Positions 47,171 through 55,583 of a DNA stretch of 64,000 bases are shown here, piece by piece. The DNA is from Oscillospiraceae bacterium (lineage in GTDB: Bacteria; Bacillota; Clostridia; Oscillospirales; Oscillospiraceae). Each line of letters opens with the position of its first letter. Within the stretch, counting starts at the first letter, position 1. The stretch lies in contig SVLB01000005.1 in assembly GCA_015068135.1 (NCBI GenBank), positions 1-64,000 on the forward strand. Direction: 5' to 3'. Position numbers and translations under genes: made by a program. The notes below the pieces were generated by a model. It saw only the letters and a program-made list of their open reading frames with translations. It had not been told where the DNA came from and did not search any database.

Positions 47171-48691
47171 TTACTTGGCCCTGCGTTTGCGCAGGAAGAT
47201 CAACAAGCCTGCAAGGACGGGCAGGGCAATGGCGGTAATGACCAGGGGAACGGAAGGGAAATTGCCCCTGGGTGCGAGCGTCCCGCCGAACAGACGGTAG
47301 GTGGGATGGTCCTCTTCCAGTGTGATCACAAGACCCTGCGCCGCCAGGCGGTTAAGCTTGGCAAGCTGATCGGGAGCAATATAGGTAAGGCTGTTGGGAA
47401 TGGATACGCCCTTGCAGTTTTCCATATAGCTATCCACGGTGGCACTGTCCACCGTCCACATGGCTCCGGACTCCCAGCGGGTCACCCCCTGAGGGATGGC
47501 AAGCTTGCCGTCGTACCGGGCAGGTACGGCAACCAGGGCGGTTTGGTCCTTGGTGTAAAGAACGCCGTCTATGGCGGTATAGTGGGGATTGGTGGCTTTG
47601 ACATTGTATCGGGCTACATTGGTGTGCAGATAGACCGCAATATCCAGGTTGCTGCCGCTGTTAAGATTGCCGTAGTCCTGATAAAGAATATACCGGGGGT
47701 CGTTTCTCTCTACCGGGCTGATCTCAAAGGAATCCGGCAGAAGCACCTCCCGGATGTTGGGATTTTGGCAAAAGCTCAGTTCACCCAAAAAGGTCACTCC
47801 CTCCTCGATGGCGAAGACCCCATCGGGGAATTTTTTGTTTCGGGGAATGGCGTAAAGGACCCTTCCGTCGGCACTGTAAAGGACGCCGTCCACCGCTTTG
47901 CAGGCAGTATTTCCCGGTGCTACGGCAAACGCGGTCAATTCTGCTCCGAAATCATAAAAGGTGTGGGCAAGTCCCACTCCGGTCACTCCGGCGGGAACGG
48001 TAAAGGTCTGCCCCGCAAACCGGTTGGCATGGTTGAAGAAGCCGGCGCTGATCACATGCAGACTTTGGGGCAGAAGGATTTGGGCTGCACCACAGTTTTG
48101 AAAACACCAGCCGGTATTTTTTACCCGGCTCAGATCCCACCGACTCAGATCCACAGCGGAAAGGCAGGCAGTGTCGGCAAAGGTCATGTACATACTCTCC
48201 ACAACGCCGGTGTCCCAGGCTTCATAGCCGGTGAGTTCACCCAAACGGGAGCAGCCGCAAAACAGGTAGTCCAGATCGGTGACCTTGGTAAGCACTAAGC
48301 CGGAAAGATCCAGGGCGGTGAGGCTTTGACACTGATAGAAAGCCCCCTCCATCCCGGTGATCCCCGTATGTGTCCCAAAAGTCACAGATTCCAGATTTTT
48401 GCAGTTTTTGAACAGCCCATCCATACGACCCTCCAAAAAGCTTACCCCGGTTTCCAGGGTAACGGATTGGAGGGTTTGGTTTTCGGCAAAGACTGTGGTG
48501 CTGTCTAAAACCGTGGCATATTCTCGACCATCGACTATGAAAACCGCGGGAACAGTGAGGTCAGTACTGCTTCCGGTGTATTTGGTTACAAGAGCAGTAT
48601 CCTCCTGGAGGGTAAATTCATAGTCTTCGGTGGCCTGGGCGGTCAGGGGCAGGCATACCAGCAAAAGAAGGATCCAAAAAGCCTTACCCAT
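47171..48691 (-). CDS. Surface leucine-rich repeat (BspA-like) protein
   Basis: Signal peptide MGKAFWILLLLVCLPLTAQA; repeats such as LESVTFGTHTGITGMEGAFYQCQSLTALDLSGL; C-terminal TM and RKRRAK. Confidence 0.75.
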   Translation of the reverse strand: MGKAFWILLLLVCLPLTAQATEDYEFTLQEDTALVTKYTGSSTDLTVPAVFIVDGREYATVLDSTTVFAENQTLQSVTLETGVSFLEGRMDGLFKNCKNLESVTFGTHTGITGMEGAFYQCQSLTALDLSGLVLTKVTDLDYLFCGCSRLGELTGYEAWDTGVVESMYMTFADTACLSAVDLSRWDLSRVKNTGWCFQNCGAAQILLPQSLHVISAGFFNHANRFAGQTFTVPAGVTGVGLAHTFYDFGAELTAFAVAPGNTACKAVDGVLYSADGRVLYAIPRNKKFPDGVFAIEEGVTFLGELSFCQNPNIREVLLPDSFEISPVERNDPRYILYQDYGNLNSGSNLDIAVYLHTNVARYNVKATNPHYTAIDGVLYTKDQTALVAVPARYDGKLAIPQGVTRWESGAMWTVDSATVDSYMENCKGVSIPNSLTYIAPDQLAKLNRLAAQGLVITLEEDHPTYRLFGGTLAPRGNFPSVPLVITAIALPVLAGLLIFLRKRRAK

Positions 48692-49502
48692 TGCAGTTGT
48701 CCTTTCTGCGCAGCTGCCAGAAGGCCACGGCACTGGCGGCGGCAACATTGAGGGAGTCCACTCCGTGATACATGGGGATCTTTACGGTATAATCGCAGTG
48801 GGCAATGGTGGAATCGGCAAGGCCGTCTCCTTCTGTGCCTAACACCACAGCAAGCTTTTCCTCCTGGGCCAAACGGGGGTCGTCGATGCTGTAGGAATCA
48901 TCCCGCAGGGCCATGGCGGCGGTGCGGAAGCCGTGGGATTGCAGCAGCTCCAGCCAGTGTTCCGGCAAAAAGGCCCAGGGGACCTGGAAAACCGTACCCA
49001 TACTCACCCGGGCGGACCGGCGGTACAGCGGATCGCTGCAGCCGGGGGTGAGAAGCACCGCATCCATACCCAATGCGGCGGCACTGCGGAAGATCGCCCC
49101 CAAATTGGTGGGATTCATCACTTCCTCCAACACGGCGACCCGGTGGGAGGCGGCCAAAATGGATGCGGCGGTGGGGCGCTGAGGTCGGCGCATGGCACAA
49201 AGCAGACCCCGGGTCAGCTGATAGCCGGTCAGCTGGGTCAAGACGTCCATGGGGGCGGTGTATACGGGAATATCTCCACACCGGTTCATAACCTCCAAAG
49301 ATTCTCCCACCATCCGGCTCTTTTCCACCAATATGGAAACGGGGACACAGCCCCCGTCCAGGGCCCGGGCGATGACCTTGGGGCTTTCGGCAATGAACAT
49401 CCCCTTTTGGGGCTCAAATCGGTTGAGCAGCTGGGCCTCGGTGAGCCTTGCGTAAACATCCAGCTCCGGGGCGTGATAATCGGTAATTTCAATGATGGGC
49501 AT
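48684..49502 (-). CDS. TrmH/SpoU family RNA methyltransferase
   Basis: VAVLEEVMNPTNLGAIFRSAAALGMDAVLLTPGCSDPLYRRSARVSMGTVFQVPW; LAVVLGTEGDGLADSTIAHCDYTVKIPMYHGVDSLNVAAASAVAFW. Confidence 0.93.
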   Translation of the reverse strand: MPIIEITDYHAPELDVYARLTEAQLLNRFEPQKGMFIAESPKVIARALDGGCVPVSILVEKSRMVGESLEVMNRCGDIPVYTAPMDVLTQLTGYQLTRGLLCAMRRPQRPTAASILAASHRVAVLEEVMNPTNLGAIFRSAAALGMDAVLLTPGCSDPLYRRSARVSMGTVFQVPWAFLPEHWLELLQSHGFRTAAMALRDDSYSIDDPRLAQEEKLAVVLGTEGDGLADSTIAHCDYTVKIPMYHGVDSLNVAAASAVAFWQLRRKDNCNG

Positions 49503-49574
49503 CAAACGCACCTTCTTTCTTTTGCCATTATACCCAGTCCGAAATAAACTGTCAATCCAGCCGGGGGTTAGCGA

Positions 49575-49610
49575 AATGCAAAATGCAAAGTGCAAAACGC
49601 AAAATGATGC
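49575..49610. repeat. Dispersed ATGCAAAATGCAAAGTGCAAAACGCAAAATGA repeat (copy D)
   Basis: Also near 10765-10800 (reverse), 29304-29330, 38990-39008 (partial) and 50547-50582 (reverse). Confidence 0.8.
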
Positions 49611-49629
49611 TCTAAACGACACGCAGCAT

Positions 49630-49839
49630 CATTGTTATGAAAATTCCGCCCTTGTAGGGAACGCCGCTCGGCGTTCCGACCGCGAAGCGGCCGAGTAGGG
49701 GCCGGTGCCCACACCGGCCCGCTCCGCGAAGCGGCAGTGTGGCATTAACAAAATCGGTGCATCGAGCCCCGATTTTGTTTCGGAACGCTGAGGGCAGCGT
49801 TCCCTACGGATGTCTCTCAGGAACATTTTCATAACAATG
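49630..49839. mobile_element. MITE-like element with 14-bp perfect terminal inverted repeats and internal hairpins
   Basis: CATTGTTATGAAAA (49630-49643) and TTTTCATAACAATG (49826-49839); internal GTAGGGAACGC...GCGTTCCCTAC; no transposase ORF. Confidence 0.7.
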
Positions 49840-50042
49840 ACGCCGGAGGTCGCACCAGGTATACGGGACGGGGAACCCGTCCCCTTGAACATTACATATA
49901 TATCTTCCATATCATTAATATCTCCATTATCTCCAATATCTTAATATATCCTGCCGGTAATATATCCTGCCGGATGCTGTCGAGAAAAATGCAGAAAAAA
50001 TCCTCCTTCTGTGCATAGGCTTTGTACAGAGGGGGGATCTTC

Positions 50043-50492
50043 ATGGAATATGATAAGGAGATGGCAGCCCGGGTGTGGAAACGGGTCCAGGGAAGCCAAA
50101 AGCCGGAACCGCCGGACCAGGCAGGAGCCTTGTGGCAGATGATCCGCCAGGTTTGGCAGACCGCCATGCTCTGCGGACAGCTGGCAAGACAGCTGTCCGG
50201 GGAGGACCGTCAGCGCGTGCAGACCATGACCCGGCAAATGCAAAGCCAGCTGGACTGCCTGAAGGGGATCTATGCCCTGCAAACGGGAAAACGTCCCCAG
50301 GTAAGCCGGGAGCCCATGGAGCAGGTGGCACCGGGGGATCTTTTGCGGCTGTGCTACGGACGGATCATGCAGGCCATTGCCCGGTATGAGGCCCAGGCAG
50401 AGGACCCAGAGTACGGCAGGATCTTCCGGGATATGTCCCAGCAAGCCCAGGGACATGGGAAACTGCTGCTGGAGATCCTGGGAAGAAAATAG
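50043..50492 (+). CDS. Ferritin-like four-helix protein of unknown function
   Basis: All-helical composition, e.g. GDLLRLCYGRIMQAIARYEAQAEDPEYGRIFRDMSQQAQGHGKLLLEILG. Confidence 0.5.
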   Translation: MEYDKEMAARVWKRVQGSQKPEPPDQAGALWQMIRQVWQTAMLCGQLARQLSGEDRQRVQTMTRQMQSQLDCLKGIYALQTGKRPQVSREPMEQVAPGDLLRLCYGRIMQAIARYEAQAEDPEYGRIFRDMSQQAQGHGKLLLEILGRK

Positions 50493-50546
50493 TTACGAAT
50501 TACTGGTTACAAATTAAATTATAGGGCTATGCCAAAATCTTTTGAG

Positions 50547-50582
50547 CGTCATTTTGCGTTTTGCACTTTGCATTTTGCATTC
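50547..50582. repeat. Dispersed TCATTTTGCGTTTTGCACTTTGCATTTTGCAT repeat (copy E)
   Basis: Reverse complement of copy D core. Confidence 0.8.
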
Positions 50583-50635
50583 TCCTACACCCCAAGGGGA
50601 CGGGTTTTTTGTCCCGTGTACCGCAAGCGGACCGT

Positions 50636-51364
50636 TCAGTCCATAGCAAGACCCAGGTAGGTGGGGGCGGGGGCGTTATCCAGGGGATAGTACATGGCAA
50701 AGGGGACGGTATTTCCCGGCATTCGGAAATGACCGGTTTTGGCACCCAGAGCGGCGGTGATCCCGGGCGCCAGGTCCCGGCTTCCCAAAAGCTCCTGCAC
50801 ATAAAGGGTATCGGCCTCCCGGCTGGCACAGATCAGGCAGTTTTCACCCTGATAAAAGCCGCACCATTTCTGCAGATAGTCCAGGGTTACGCCCTCTTGC
50901 AGAAGGCTTCCGGCAGGCAGAAGGGTTCTGCGCAGTCGGGCATATTCCGATCCGGTGATCCGGGTCAGGGGGATGGGGGTCCCTGCCTGGCAGGATAGGC
51001 TGTCAATATGGGCGCAAAGGGTATAGCCCAGCTTTTCATAGAGAGAAAACAGCCCCTTTTCTGCAGGAGCCAGGATACTGCCGCTGTAGCCCAGTCGTTT
51101 GAGAAGCCCATGGGTCTTTTCCATGAGCCTGCGGCATAGACCCTGCCCCCGGTGGCTTTTGGCGGTGGCAACGGCGTAAATATAGGCGATTTTCCGGCCT
51201 TCATATTGGCAATCAAACCAGTAAAGGGCCGCCACGGCCTGTTCCTGCTCCCAAAGGGCCATAAACCGGTCCGGGTGAAAGGCGGTGGAGAAAAAGAGAT
51301 TCAAAAAGGTATCGGAATCTCCGAAGGCTTCTTTCCAGAGACTGCGCAATGCATTTGTATTCAT
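50636..51364 (-). CDS. GNAT family N-acetyltransferase
   Basis: YIYAVATAKSHRGQGLCRRLMEKTHGLLKRLGYSGSILAPAEKGLFSLYEKLGY. Confidence 0.85.
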   Translation of the reverse strand: MNTNALRSLWKEAFGDSDTFLNLFFSTAFHPDRFMALWEQEQAVAALYWFDCQYEGRKIAYIYAVATAKSHRGQGLCRRLMEKTHGLLKRLGYSGSILAPAEKGLFSLYEKLGYTLCAHIDSLSCQAGTPIPLTRITGSEYARLRRTLLPAGSLLQEGVTLDYLQKWCGFYQGENCLICASREADTLYVQELLGSRDLAPGITAALGAKTGHFRMPGNTVPFAMYYPLDNAPAPTYLGLAMD

Positions 51365-51481
51365 AGGGCATGGCACTCCTTTGGGAAATCTGTGAATTTA
51401 TGGATAGGTTGGGGTTGCAAGGGGTTTTTTCTTGTGTTATACTGAGAGTATCGTATCTAGACTAGAGAAGGAGGACCCTTT

Positions 51482-52063
51482 ATGGCACGTTATTGCACCA
51501 TGTGTGGCAATCCCCTGGAGGAGAATGTGACGGTGTGCAACCATTGTGGCGCGAATCCCACTGCAACGCCGGAAGCAAAGACCCCTCCGGTACAACCGGA
51601 GCCCCAAACGCCTCCGGTACAGTATGCACCGCCCCAGTATTCCCAGAATCCGTATCCCGGATATCCGGGCTATCCGCAAAACGTAGTATTTGTCAAGCCG
51701 AGGATCCCCGGACGGGGCTTTGCGGTGGCTGCGTTGGTGTTGGGGCTGCTTGGCTTCTTTTATTCTTTGATCTTCTTTACAGCGGCTGCCGATATCGGGC
51801 AGGTCCTTCCGGAGATCCAGGAAATTTTTGACGAGGCCTATTCTCCCTACGCGCCCTATGGCTATGCTTCGACCATGGATGCCAGGACTTTGGTGTGTGT
51901 GGTCTTCGGCATCTTTGCCAGCATGTGCGTGATGGCCATTTGCTTTGCCGTCCCCGCCGCCAAACGGGGCTACCGGAATCCGGTTCAAAAGGCGGGCCTG
52001 ATCTTGGGTATTGTAGGAACCGTGCTCTACATTATCGGTGTTGTCCTGGTCATGACGGCATGA
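51482..52063 (+). CDS. Zinc-ribbon membrane protein (DUF4190-like), paralog 1
   Basis: ARYCTMCGNPLEENVTVCNHCGANP; Pro/Gln linker; TM segments. Confidence 0.75.
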   Translation: MARYCTMCGNPLEENVTVCNHCGANPTATPEAKTPPVQPEPQTPPVQYAPPQYSQNPYPGYPGYPQNVVFVKPRIPGRGFAVAALVLGLLGFFYSLIFFTAAADIGQVLPEIQEIFDEAYSPYAPYGYASTMDARTLVCVVFGIFASMCVMAICFAVPAAKRGYRNPVQKAGLILGIVGTVLYIIGVVLVMTA

Positions 52064-52091
52064 TCTGAAATAGAAAGAAGGAGGATCCTTT

Positions 52092-52610
52092 ATGGCAAAC
52101 TTTTGCACCGTTTGCGGCAAGCCTTTGGGTGAGAATGCTACTTTCTGCACCAATTGCGGAGCCGCCGCTCAGCAGCAAACCCCGCCGGCACAGTCTGCGC
52201 CTCCCAACTATACCGGTAATCCCTACCAGGGGTATCCGGGCTATCCCCAGCAGGTGGTATACGTAAAGGCAGGCACCCCCGGGCGGGGCTTCGGCATTTC
52301 GTCCTTGGTGCTGGGTATTATTGGCCTGATCTATGGCGTTGCCATGTTCATGAGTATGGTAATTGCAAAGGACATGATGGACTTTGTGGGCGCTTCCGGC
52401 AGCCACCTTGGCGCAATGGAAACGGATGTGAAGCTGGGCATGTGCATGGGAATTATGGTGTATGCGGTCATGTCCATCCTGGCCATTTGCTTTGCGATCC
52501 CGGCGAAGAAGCGGGGATATTGCAACGGTGTTCAGAAGTCCGGTATGGTTACCGGCGTGATCGGCTTGGCACTGTATCTTATTTCTATCTGCTATGTGCT
52601 GACTCTGTGA
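52092..52610 (+). CDS. Zinc-ribbon membrane protein (DUF4190-like), paralog 2
   Basis: ANFCTVCGKPLGENATFCTNCGAAA; same architecture as neighbour. Confidence 0.75.
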   Translation: MANFCTVCGKPLGENATFCTNCGAAAQQQTPPAQSAPPNYTGNPYQGYPGYPQQVVYVKAGTPGRGFGISSLVLGIIGLIYGVAMFMSMVIAKDMMDFVGASGSHLGAMETDVKLGMCMGIMVYAVMSILAICFAIPAKKRGYCNGVQKSGMVTGVIGLALYLISICYVLTL

Positions 52611-52617
52611 CGGAAGA

Positions 52618-53520
52618 TCAGTATTCGCAGCCGTCCTCTAAAAGACAGGCCCAGCTTTTCTCTACCATATGGTGAGGACAGTAGGACAGCTTTGCCTTGC
52701 GCAGGCCCTCCAGGCCCATGTCTTCCTCCCGGTCCAGCCAACAAAGCTCCGGGTGCGCTTGCCGCAGATACCGGGCGAAAAGCTGGTTGATCACGGGATA
52801 GGCATCTTCCAGGATGGCTTTTTCAAAGTGTACATCGAAGGTTTTTTCCGAAAGTCGGGAGCCCATGGTCATGGCCGTGGGCTCTTCGTTTACATAGAGC
52901 AAAAGACCTTCCATTTTCAAAGCCCGGCGGTTAGCCAGGGCTTTTTTTATTGCGGCTTTTTCCATGTGAAAATCGGAGCCGGGAACGGCTGCCTGCCGTT
53001 TTTCATACCAGGCCGCTACCAGCCGGGTCACAATATCCAGGTTGCCCTCGTCGATGGGTTCCCAGCGGACCTCGGGGTGATCCTGGTAAAAGCGGTTGAT
53101 ATGATTGCGCTTTTTCTGATACTTGCGGCCCTTCAGGTCCGCTAAATCATTGATGTCATAAATATAATCCCAGGAATCCCGGTCCTGGTGGAACCGGAAC
53201 CGATCGGGGTACAGGGTTTCCAGGATGTGACAGTCCGCCGCCAAAAGGCCTGTGATCCGGCAGGGGATGCCCCGGGCGGCGGCATCGTGAATAATGGCAT
53301 CCAGGGTGGCGGCGACATCCTTACCTAAGGGGAAGGGATAAACGCTTTTCCGGTTAAACTGAGAAAAAAGGGCAAGATTTCCCTGATGGATGGCGGCCTT
53401 TTGCCGACCCCACAAATACAGATTGGCGAAGCTGTATTCACAGCCCCGTTCACCGGCACACTGTAAAAGTCCGGTGACGGTATCCGCTTGCTCCAGGGTC
53501 AGAGATTGAAATTCGATCAT
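52618..53520 (-). CDS. DUF2156 (phosphatidylglycerol lysyltransferase C-terminal-like) protein
   Basis: RGCEYSFANLYLWGRQ; LKGRKYQKKRNHINRFYQDHPEVRWEPI; CWLDREEDMGLEGLRKAKLSYCP. Confidence 0.85.
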   Translation of the reverse strand: MIEFQSLTLEQADTVTGLLQCAGERGCEYSFANLYLWGRQKAAIHQGNLALFSQFNRKSVYPFPLGKDVAATLDAIIHDAAARGIPCRITGLLAADCHILETLYPDRFRFHQDRDSWDYIYDINDLADLKGRKYQKKRNHINRFYQDHPEVRWEPIDEGNLDIVTRLVAAWYEKRQAAVPGSDFHMEKAAIKKALANRRALKMEGLLLYVNEEPTAMTMGSRLSEKTFDVHFEKAILEDAYPVINQLFARYLRQAHPELCWLDREEDMGLEGLRKAKLSYCPHHMVEKSWACLLEDGCEY

Positions 53521-53657
53521 AAAGCTGAATCCTTCCGTATGTTTTTTAATAGTGTAAGGGTTTTTGGGGGCGTTGTCAAGGGCAGGCGTGTGGAGGGAGA
53601 ATTTCGTTGACAGCAAACGAATTATTTGGTATTCTGTAGACAGAGAGGAGGGCTTTT

Positions 53658-54089
53658 ATGGAATATATAGCATTTGGCTGGTTCGGTTTGATGGTGCTGT
53701 TTTTGATCTTCGAATCCTCCACCGTCTCTTTGATCTCAGTTTGGTTCGCGGCAGGGAGCCTTGCGGCGATGATCGCGGCGCTTTTGGGTGCGCAGATCTG
53801 GCTGCAGGCGGTGCTGTTTGTCCTGGTCTCTTGCATACTGCTGGGATGCCTGCGGCCCTTCGCCCGCAGACTTCTGAAGCCCGGGATCGTTAAGACCAAT
53901 GCAGATGCCTTAGTGGGGACCACCGGCTATCTGCTGGAAGAGGCAGACAATCTCCGCGGCACCGGCCGGATCAAGCTGGGCGGTGTGGAGTGGACGGCCC
54001 GCAGTGCCACAGATGGGGTGATCCCGATGGGCAGTCTTGTGAAGGTAGAACGTATTGAAGGTGTTAAAGTATTTGTCAGGGAGGTATAA
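53658..54089 (+). CDS. NfeD family protein
   Basis: Hydrophobic N terminus then TNADALVGTTGYLLEEADNLRGTGRIKLGGVEWTARSATDGVIPMGSLVKVERIEGVKVFV. Confidence 0.9.
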   Translation: MEYIAFGWFGLMVLFLIFESSTVSLISVWFAAGSLAAMIAALLGAQIWLQAVLFVLVSCILLGCLRPFARRLLKPGIVKTNADALVGTTGYLLEEADNLRGTGRIKLGGVEWTARSATDGVIPMGSLVKVERIEGVKVFVREV

Positions 54090-54092
54090 ACT

Positions 54093-55022
54093 ATGAGTGT
54101 TTCTGTAATTTTGATCATCTGCGTGGTCGCCGTTGCGCTGCTGATCGTGATCGCCAATATTTTTGTGGTCCAGCAGTCCCGGGCCTATGTGATCGAGCGC
54201 TTGGGTGCGTTCCATGCGGTCCAGGGTGTGGGTCTGCATTTCAAGATCCCCTTCATTGACCGGATCGCCCGTCGGGTGAGCATGAAGGAGCAGGTCCTGG
54301 ACTATCCGCCCCAGCCCGTGATCACCAAGGACAATGTTACCATGCAGATCGACACGGTGGTCTATTTCCAGATCACCGACCCCAAGCTGTATACCTACGG
54401 AGTGGAGCAGCCTATGGCCGCTATGGAGACCCTTACGGCAACGACACTGCGGAATATTATCGGCGACCTGGAGCTGGATCAGACCCTGACCAGCCGTGAT
54501 GTGGTCAATACCAAGATGCGTTCCATTTTGGACGAGGCCACCGACCCCTGGGGGATCAAGGTCAACCGTGTGGAGCTTAAGAATATTCTGCCGCCCCAGG
54601 ATATCCAATCGTCCATGGAAAAGCAGATGAAGGCAGAGCGTGACCGCCGCCAGGCGATCCTGCAGGCCGAGGGTCAGAAAAAATCCGCGATTTTGATCGC
54701 AGAGGGTGAGCGGGAATCCGCGATCCTCCGGGCGGATGCGGAGAAGCAGGCGGCTATTTTGCAGGCAGAGGCACAGAAGCAGGCAGCGATTTTGAAGGCT
54801 GACGGTGAGGCCCAGGCCATCCGTATGGTCCAGCAGGCCCTTGCGGACTCCCTGCAAATGCTCAATGAGAAAGCTCCCAACGAGCAGGTCATTAAGCTCA
54901 AGGCCGTCCAGGCTATGGAGAAGGTGGCGGACGGAAAAGCTACCAAGATCATCATCCCCTCCCAGATGCAGGGACTGGTCGGTCTCGCAAACGGGCTGGT
55001 TGAGGGCGTTTCCAATCAATAA
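54093..55022 (+). CDS. SPFH/Band 7 (stomatin-like) protein
   Basis: IVIANIFVVQQSRAYVIERLGAFHAVQGVGLHFKIPFIDRIARRVSMKEQVLDYPPQPVITKDNVTMQIDTVVYFQITD. Confidence 0.93.
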   Translation: MSVSVILIICVVAVALLIVIANIFVVQQSRAYVIERLGAFHAVQGVGLHFKIPFIDRIARRVSMKEQVLDYPPQPVITKDNVTMQIDTVVYFQITDPKLYTYGVEQPMAAMETLTATTLRNIIGDLELDQTLTSRDVVNTKMRSILDEATDPWGIKVNRVELKNILPPQDIQSSMEKQMKAERDRRQAILQAEGQKKSAILIAEGERESAILRADAEKQAAILQAEAQKQAAILKADGEAQAIRMVQQALADSLQMLNEKAPNEQVIKLKAVQAMEKVADGKATKIIIPSQMQGLVGLANGLVEGVSNQ

Positions 55023-55029
55023 CAGATCG

Positions 55030-55358
55030 AGGGCTGTCTCAAAACGTTTTTTGTCACCTCTCCCGAGGTGACCGCAGCCAAAATAAAAAATAGAGGGGCT
55101 GTTTCAAAATGTTTTTCGTAGGGTCACCTCTCCCGAGGTGACCGCAACCAAAATAAAAAAATAGCGCAAAATCTGCATATTTCTTGCAGATTTTGCGCTA
55201 TTTTTACCTCCCGGACACCCGAGGACGGGTGTCCCTACAGTATACACAAGCGTTTTCGATCCAGTGAGACAGCCCCCCCCTATTTTTACGCCCCGGACAC
55301 CCGAGGACGGGTGTCCCTACAGTACACACAATCGGTTTCGTTCCCGTGAGACAGCCTC
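55030..55358. mobile_element. Nested non-autonomous terminal-inverted-repeat element (MITE-like)
   Basis: Outer GGCTGTCTCA (55032-55041) / TGAGACAGCC (55347-55356); inner GGGGCTGTTTCA (~55094) / TGAGACAGCCCC (~55265); duplicated CACCTCTCCCGAGGTG and GGACACCCGAGGACGGGTGTCC hairpins; no ORF. Confidence 0.8.
55158..55206. terminator. Central hairpin of nested element, terminator-like
   Basis: AAATAGCGCAAAATCTGCA-tatttct-TGCAGATTTTGCGCTATTTTT. Confidence 0.75.
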
Positions 55359-55583
55359 TTGTTTTTTACGGAAGGATTGCGCACAATTGGTTAATATTTA
55401 CAAAATGTAACCCACTACGGGTCAGTGTCTGCAAAAGTGTCCTCCTGAGGCGAACAAATGAAAATATCCGGAAAAACATTCCTTTTTAGTTGACGAAAGT
55501 GGCGGGAATGTGCTAATATACTTTGGATAATAGGTTAGTATGCCCATTATAGCAAAGTATTTATTTGCAGATAGGAGAAAACT

